The position numbers were made by a program, and so were the translations under genes. A stretch of DNA of 64,000 nucleotides from Sclerotiophoma versabilis. Its lineage: Eukaryota > Ascomycota > Dothideomycetes > Pleosporales > Didymellaceae. The first letter of the stretch is position 1. The number at the start of each line of letters is the position of its first letter. The stretch spans positions 310,001 to 374,000 of the forward strand of contig JAAROD010000076.1 in the NCBI GenBank assembly GCA_012274445.1, written 5' to 3'. Under the pieces are notes generated by a model, which saw only the letters and a program-made list of their open reading frames with translations, searched no databases and was not told the origin of the DNA. Positions 59,004-64,000 of this stretch are shown piece after piece.

Positions 59004-60040
59004 TTAATCGTGACTAACTGTAGGGTCCCATGCGCATGGCTCGTAAGCTCCGGTATCGAGGGTCTTCATGTCCTCCGCTGAGAGCTCAAAATCGAAGACT
59101 TGAGCATTCTCCTCGATTCTGGACTTAGTAACAGATTTGGGAAGCGGAATGAAGCCCTGTTATATCAAGTCAGTATACACTCCACTTTGACATTGCATCA
59201 TTAACTCACCATCTGCAAACTCCACCGAATCAGTATCTGACTTGGCGTTTTCCCATACTTCTCCACCAATGGCGCCAAGAGAGGATCATCGTTTCTTGTT
59301 GCCCTTACGATCGGGCAATATGCTTCCAAGAGCACGCCTCGCTGCTTGCACCAGTCGGAAATGTCTCTCCGCGCGAGCCATGGATGTAGCTCTACCTGGT
59401 TGATACTGATCACTCCACCTTTTCCCTTTCCTTGACTAATTTCGGTCTCCTTGATGTACGCTTCCAATTCGTCAAGGTGGTGAACACCATAGTTGCTCAC
59501 GCCGATGCTGCGGATCTTTCCGGTCTCTACACCCTCAACAAGCGCTTTCCATGCCCCAATGCGGTTTTCTTTACCGCCGTAAGGTGAGTGCAGAAGGTAC
59601 AAGTCCACGTAATCAAAGCCAGTGACCTTCAGTGTGTTGTCGATATGCTGCTTTGAATGCTCATAATTCATGTCTTTGGGAGGTATCTTTGTCGTGAAGA
59701 ACAGCTCCTCTCTTGCGATGCCGCTGGCCTTCATGCCGTCGGCGGACGGCTGTTCGTTTCGGTACGCAACTGCAGAGTCGACATGACGATAACCAGTCTT
59801 AAGAGCGTATTCTACGACTTCTGCGCACTCAGCAGCAGGAGTCTGGTACACACCGTACCCCAGTGCTGGAATTTCGTAGCCAGATGGCATGCGATATTTG
59901 GAGGTGATGGACAAAGTGGACATTTTTGTGATGGGTAAAGATGACGTATTGAGGTTGCGCACTATGGGAGGGTCTGGGAATGAGAAGTGGGCTCGTAAAT
60001 GACTAAGTCTAGCAAGGGCCCTATTTCTCAGCGCAAGCAT
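59004..60040 (-). CDS. Aldo/keto reductase
   Basis: Two exons, 60,040-59,210 and 59,156-59,004, with a 53-bp intron (donor gtgagt, acceptor aacag). They give 327 residues from the first ATG, or 288 from MSTLSITSKY (59,923), which matches the usual family length. AKR motifs are present: GYRHVDSAVAYRNE (catalytic Asp and Tyr), FFTTKIP (Lys) and YVDLYLLHSP (His), completing the tetrad. IGVSNYG and INQVELHPWL (substrate/cofactor strands) follow, and IPLPKSVTKSRIEEN is the NADPH-phosphate binding loop encoded by exon 2. It reduces aldehydes or ketones with NADPH in the cytosol; the substrate is unknown. The longer form adds LALRNRALARLSHLRAHFSF, an Arg-rich sequence that could target mitochondria. 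Confidence 0.92.
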
Positions 60041-60860
60041 AACGACACTGTGAGTCGGGTGTTGGGGTGCTACTTGTATGCTTCAGGTAGGATGGTTAGG
60101 ATGGTAGATGAGGCGCTAGTGGACTTATCGGAGATGACTAACGGTAGGCTCCGTGTGATGACGCTCGCTCTATGTAAAGCCGATTTGATCTTCAGCACCA
60201 TTATCGCACGTTCAGCTAAGATCTCAGGGCCGTTCATTCCTCCATCATGTCCGAGTTCTACACCTTTAGATCTCATTGTGACAGCTCAAGAGCAGCCTCC
60301 ACGTCACCTTATTCCATGTATGAGACGCAGGATCTCACTCCCACTCATTGAATTCAGCAAGTCCTGGATATCGGAATAGTCGACCGATCGTAACAGCATC
60401 TCCTTACGTGCTGGCATGCCTTGGGCTTGCTGTTTGAGTTCGCTCGCTCATGTGTCAATGTGGAGATGAGAACACGCCTTCACAACCTCCATAGAAAATC
60501 CGGTAGACTAGACCGACAAGAAGCTAGGCTCACCACCGGCGAACTTTCAGCCTATACAGCTCCTGCGCGACCACGCAAATCTCTAGACAGACCTTGCTAT
60601 ACTGCTTGGAAGACTGAAGTAATTACGTTAGTAGTTGCTTCTCGGATTAGTTGTTGTGGTTTTGAGAGTGGGAATCACGTAGATTTGGCTGGTGGTGAGC
60701 CTCGCTTCCCGGTTACCCAGTCTATCCACCAAATACGATGTTCGCAGTACGCCTGAGAGCACAGACATCCGTTGTCGACTCATGTAAATCCGCGCTTGCA
60801 AAAACATCAGGCAACAATGTCACACCGTCATCCAGCGCACATCAATAGCATTTGGCAAAG
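60041..60860. other. Divergent intergenic region
   Basis: About 820 bp between the outward-facing aldo/keto reductase and LRR-like genes. It contains both promoters. No further gene recognised; the 126- and 111-codon frames here show no motifs. Confidence 0.45.
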
Positions 60861-62216
60861 ATGATTGACTATCACCTTCTCGAACTCTCAACTGCTGTCA
60901 ACGGCACCAACGAGTTCAATGGTCCCCCTTGGACACCCGGCTCTCCATGCCCAACATCAATCCTCGCCAGAGTTGGCACCTCAGGCGGCGACTGGTGCTC
61001 CGGATCCTCTGATACCTCAAGGGCCTACTGCCGCTTCCCTAACATGACCACTGTCCATTCCGCCCTGACACACTGCCCTGCCGTCGAAACACTAGACGTA
61101 TGGCTCGAAGTCGGCGGGTGCACAGGTCCCGAAGTTGACCGGTGGGATTTTCCATTCGAGGAGATGAAAGAGGGGGAGATGTATCCGCCACTCAAGAGTT
61201 TGAAATTGGACGGGTATTCGTTTGGCGGGCTTTGGGCGCAGATAGAGGAAGAAGTCGTTGAGCCGAGAAAGATTACAGACATGAAATTATACGAGGATGA
61301 ATTCGATAATGATAAAACGAGCTGGGACCCAAATAGCTGGTATGATTGGCAAAACGAACTCATGAGACAACAGTGGGTAGAGGAGGGTGGAAAGGGCAAG
61401 ACGAATCTTGATTGGTGGATCGAAAAAATGGACTGGAGTCAGCTTGAAGAACTTAGTATTAACACTAAGAGAAGTACGATGGTAGATGTTATTGCCGAGC
61501 TACCTAAGCGTCTCACTTCTTTGAGAACGTTGTATCTGGACTCGTTCCCATTTGTTAAGGAGTTGAAGGAGCATTCATTGGAGAAGCTGAGATGGGTGGG
61601 TAGAACGAAAAAGGGGCAGTTGGAGCAGATTCTCAAGCTCCAGGGGCAAAGCCTGAAAAGCATGGAGTATCGGTGCGACGAAGCCAGATGTGAAGAATGG
61701 CCGGAGCATGTCAATGTGTCCACAATTGCAGCCCTGGCACCGCGGCTGCAGCATATCAACATCAATCTGCCGCGCGTCAACGGTACGTGGCCATTTGAGG
61801 ACCTTAAGACGCTAGCCAGTATGTCTTCCCTCACGACTGCGGATCTTTACTTCCGTCTTCAGTCTGAGTGTGAGGTGTACTCATCTTTCCTCGCCGGCTG
61901 CTTTCACTGCGGGAACGCGTATCGAGAGTTCAAGCGTATTAGTTTGAGGACGGGATACTGCCGAGGATCGGAAAGATACGCTTCGCCCTACTTGAACGCT
62001 AAGACTGCTCAGGAGATGTTCTCGCATCTGCGATCTCACAAAGTCGGTGAAGAGCTCAAAGAGGTCAATTTCAGGGCTGGGGACTGGGCTGAACCGTACG
62101 ATGGGCCGTTGCGAGGGGAAAAGTTCCTGGATTACAAGCAGACCATGATCACTTGCAGTGCGGTAGATGGAATCGAAGAATGCTCCACGAAGGATAGAGA
62201 AAGCTATTGGGATTAA
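60861..62216 (+). CDS. Leucine-rich-repeat-like hypothetical protein (F-box/LRR type, without visible F-box)
   Basis: Intronless frame of 451 residues from ATG (MIDYHLLELSTAV); the frame opens slightly earlier only with TTG. Segments spaced like degenerate LRRs include VETLDVWLEVGG, LKSLKLDGYSF, LEELSINTKRS, LRTLYLDSFPF, LKSMEYRCDE and LQHININLPRV. The composition is Trp- and Glu-rich (WDFPFEEMKEG, WQNELMRQQWVEE). Fungal proteins of this kind usually carry an N-terminal F-box that links them to SCF ubiquitin ligase. None is visible here, and the start lies close to the first repeat, so the 5' end may be missing or incorrectly chosen. The function is unknown. An out-of-frame coding-like stretch follows the stop (62,222-62,370). 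Confidence 0.65.
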   Translation: MIDYHLLELSTAVNGTNEFNGPPWTPGSPCPTSILARVGTSGGDWCSGSSDTSRAYCRFPNMTTVHSALTHCPAVETLDVWLEVGGCTGPEVDRWDFPFEEMKEGEMYPPLKSLKLDGYSFGGLWAQIEEEVVEPRKITDMKLYEDEFDNDKTSWDPNSWYDWQNELMRQQWVEEGGKGKTNLDWWIEKMDWSQLEELSINTKRSTMVDVIAELPKRLTSLRTLYLDSFPFVKELKEHSLEKLRWVGRTKKGQLEQILKLQGQSLKSMEYRCDEARCEEWPEHVNVSTIAALAPRLQHININLPRVNGTWPFEDLKTLASMSSLTTADLYFRLQSECEVYSSFLAGCFHCGNAYREFKRISLRTGYCRGSERYASPYLNAKTAQEMFSHLRSHKVGEELKEVNFRAGDWAEPYDGPLRGEKFLDYKQTMITCSAVDGIEECSTKDRESYWD

Positions 62217-63117
62217 CTTCAGAATGGCGTGACACGGGTCGATGATCACGATGTGGAGGGTTACGACTAGACAGAATATGAGAGGCATGAGATCAAGCTG
62301 GATGGGATCAACGAGAGGATTGGCAAACAACTTGAAGCTTTAGAGGCTAGATTCTTGAGCTGGAAAAGGCATTATCATACAATGATGCCGATTGAAATAC
62401 AATGTCTTTCATACACATAGACCAGCTCGACATATCCACATACCGCGTTCTTCTTACGACTCTTCCAAGCAGGCCAATATCTGCGATTCGTGAAGAGTTG
62501 GCTCAGAGATTGCAGGGATAACTTCGAGGCCTCGCCAAAAGAGCCCTCGTACTTACCGGCGATTTACTTTGTCTCTGCGCATGTCTCCACTCGGTATCTC
62601 AAGACGAGACTACAGCTCAGAGATGGTACACAATGAGGCAAGCACTCCCCTCTCGCTAGCGATCGGGCGCCATGCCTCTGATGTTGGATTCACTGCCCGC
62701 TTGAGCAGAGTTACTTGATTCTTGGACTCGCTAGAGAAGACAAAGACCTTGAGGTCAACTACCAACGAAAAGACGCGTGGTTGGCATATAATAATCTGGC
62801 GTGGACCAGGGAACATCTCATGGTCAAGCCAGTTTCAAAGGAAAGAGGACGCTCCATATCATTCATGTGTATAGATTTGAGGAACGTGTCCGACGCATTT
62901 GCAGCATCAATCATCACCCCTTGAAAAGCTGGTATCACTGAGTAGCATATTTTGCAGGACAGGCATTGCACGTTTGATAAGAAACTCTGAGGATGTGAGC
63001 AAGTAGCCTTTGCATGGAACATTGAATCTTGATGGGATGCGCAAATACGTGAAAAAAGTCGTGCAGCTTTCACACATCAAAATCGAGGTTGATTTGGGGT
63101 ATCGTCTGTCAGTCCTC
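62217..63117. other. Convergent intergenic region
   Basis: About 900 bp between the stops of the LRR-like gene and the Dom34 gene. The first 150 bp contain the coding-like stretch IKLDGINERIGKQLEALEARF in a different frame from the gene before it. The rest has no motif-bearing frame. Confidence 0.45.
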
Positions 63118-64000
63118 TCAAATAACCATCTCCCCTTGCTCCTCCTCTCCGCCGCCAAATTCCCCATCATTACCCTCCTCATCCAGATCCTCGAGCGGAT
63201 AGGTCAGTATCGCCGCGACCCCACCCAGACCCTCCAATCTCTTCCCACTCTCATGTAGTGAACTTAACACTCTGACCTCGCCACCCTCAACATCCCTTAC
63301 TCGATCAACCAGCGCGACCCATCTCTTCCTCTGCCTCACATTCTGCGCCCGAAACAGACTGTTGTTGATCATTAAAACACCACCACCTCTCCCCACCGCG
63401 CCTTTATCGACCGCACGCTCAACCTCCCGAGGCCCGTACCATGCGCGTCCGTCATCGAGGCGCATGAGCGTGAGAAACTTGTCCATGAGGGCTGTTTCGC
63501 GGGCGTATTTTGTGTCGGAAAGTTTCGTTGTTATCGCTGGTGAAGAGAGGATTTCGTTGAGGCTATGGATGTGCGCGGAGGAGCTGTGTGCAATGACGAT
63601 ATTAGAAATCAGTGCCATGAGAGGCTTGTTCGTTGTCCGTGTTGCTTCTGTCTTGATATACGCTAGGAACGCGTTTGCAACAAAGCCTGGACTTGCGAGG
63701 AGCAACGGCAATGTCTTGCTCTGTGTTGCTGTGGCGGCCGGGAGATCGATTTGCCGCAGTAATGTAGAGAGTGTGGTGGAGAAAAACTTCTCCATGCCTT
63801 TGGTGTGGCCGTCGACGCCGCCTTTACGCTTTCGGGGTACGCTGACTTCGATGCGTTGGCGCAGGATGGTTTGGTGCTCGGTGATCATGCATATGTTTGC
63901 TGTGCCTTCACCGAGGACGACAGCCCAAAGTTCTGCGCGGCGCTCAGTATCGGAAGCTTCTTTCAGCATCTCCAGAGCCACACTATCCCACCCATCGGCT
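63118..64000 (-). CDS. DOM34: Dom34/Pelota ribosome-rescue factor, C-terminal part (runs off the window end)
   Basis: About 293 C-terminal residues are visible; the frame enters from beyond 64,000 without a start (DGWDSVALEMLKEASD). Dom34/Pelota signatures are AVVLGEGTANICMITEHQTI and LRQRIEVSVPRKRKGG, then SPGFVANAFLAYI in the central eRF1-like domain. ETALMDKFLTLMRLDDGRAW, with YGPREVERAVDKGAV, marks the C-terminal eRF1-like domain. The end GLGGVAAILTYPLEDLDEE is followed by an acidic tail, as in homologues. Dom34 works with the GTPase Hbs1 to split stalled ribosomes in no-go and non-stop mRNA decay. It has no GGQ motif, in keeping with its inability to hydrolyse peptidyl-tRNA; the N-terminal Sm-like domain lies outside the window. 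Confidence 0.92.
   Translation of the reverse strand, partial: ADGWDSVALEMLKEASDTERRAELWAVVLGEGTANICMITEHQTILRQRIEVSVPRKRKGGVDGHTKGMEKFFSTTLSTLLRQIDLPAATATQSKTLPLLLASPGFVANAFLAYIKTEATRTTNKPLMALISNIVIAHSSSAHIHSLNEILSSPAITTKLSDTKYARETALMDKFLTLMRLDDGRAWYGPREVERAVDKGAVGRGGGVLMINNSLFRAQNVRQRKRWVALVDRVRDVEGGEVRVLSSLHESGKRLEGLGGVAAILTYPLEDLDEEGNDGEFGGGEEEQGEMVI

Noticed and set aside
1..64000. tRNA, rRNA, CRISPR array and biosynthetic gene cluster
   Set aside because: No T-arm/anticodon arrangement, rRNA text or regular direct-repeat/spacer array was seen. The enzymes present are scattered families without a backbone synthase.

Overview
The window is genomic DNA from a filamentous ascomycete, most likely a Pezizomycotina fungus of the Dothideomycetes type. 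That placement is an inference from four things: RIP-like mutation of repeats, short 49-69 bp spliceosomal introns with GTRNGT donors, two Zn2Cys6 regulators, and fungal-specific families (dipeptidyl-peptidase V, TRP-like channel, CYT-4 ribonuclease, small secreted cysteine-rich protein). No rRNA, tRNA, CRISPR or bacterial-style operon was seen.

The layout is strikingly bipartite. Bases 1 to about 16,415 are an AT-rich block saturated with TpA and nearly emptied of CpA/TpG, with stops in every frame: the signature of repeat-induced point mutation (RIP). It contains a minus-strand Copia pol remnant (about 1-5.1 kb), an unassigned purine-rich stretch (5.1-7.38 kb), and a structurally complete but dead plus-strand Copia element with two 233-bp LTRs (7,383-15,289). 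Inside that element sits a 499-bp solo LTR of another family (8,250-8,748), flanked by a perfect 5-bp target duplication. The solo LTR has normal base composition and carries four copies of a 14-nt palindrome. A further Copia fragment fills 15.3-16.4 kb. The block ends exactly at the stop codon of the first gene.

From 16.4 kb onward the DNA is normal gene-bearing euchromatin. In order it holds: a cytidine-deaminase-like protein (-), an SMP-30/gluconolactonase-like protein (+), a SET/MYND-like protein (+), an ERD2/KDEL receptor with a long tail (-), a Myb/SANT-like regulator (-), a Zn2Cys6 regulator (-), the small molybdopterin-synthase subunit (-), the mitochondrial exoribonuclease CYT-4/DSS1 (+), a second Zn2Cys6 regulator (+), a FYVE-RING protein (-), a TRP-like membrane protein (-), dipeptidyl-peptidase V (+), a small secreted cysteine-rich protein (+), a seven-TM protein (+), an aldo/keto reductase (-), an LRR-like protein (+), and the C-terminal part of Dom34/Pelota (-, cut by the window end). 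I reconstructed exon-intron structures by hand from splice motifs and reading-frame continuity.

The genes do not form one obvious pathway. They are mostly housekeeping functions (ER retrieval, Moco synthesis, mitochondrial RNA turnover, ribosome rescue, endosomal ubiquitination) mixed with secreted or regulatory genes. Long gene-poor stretches lie at 37.9-41.8 kb and 53.5-57.7 kb. The most notable observations are the intact-looking solo LTR inside a RIP-dead Copia element, hexanucleotide repeats encoding dipeptide runs in three genes, an unusual Ala-Asp tail on the KDEL receptor, and an eight-cysteine secreted effector candidate. I did not find convincing evidence of an undescribed multi-gene system.
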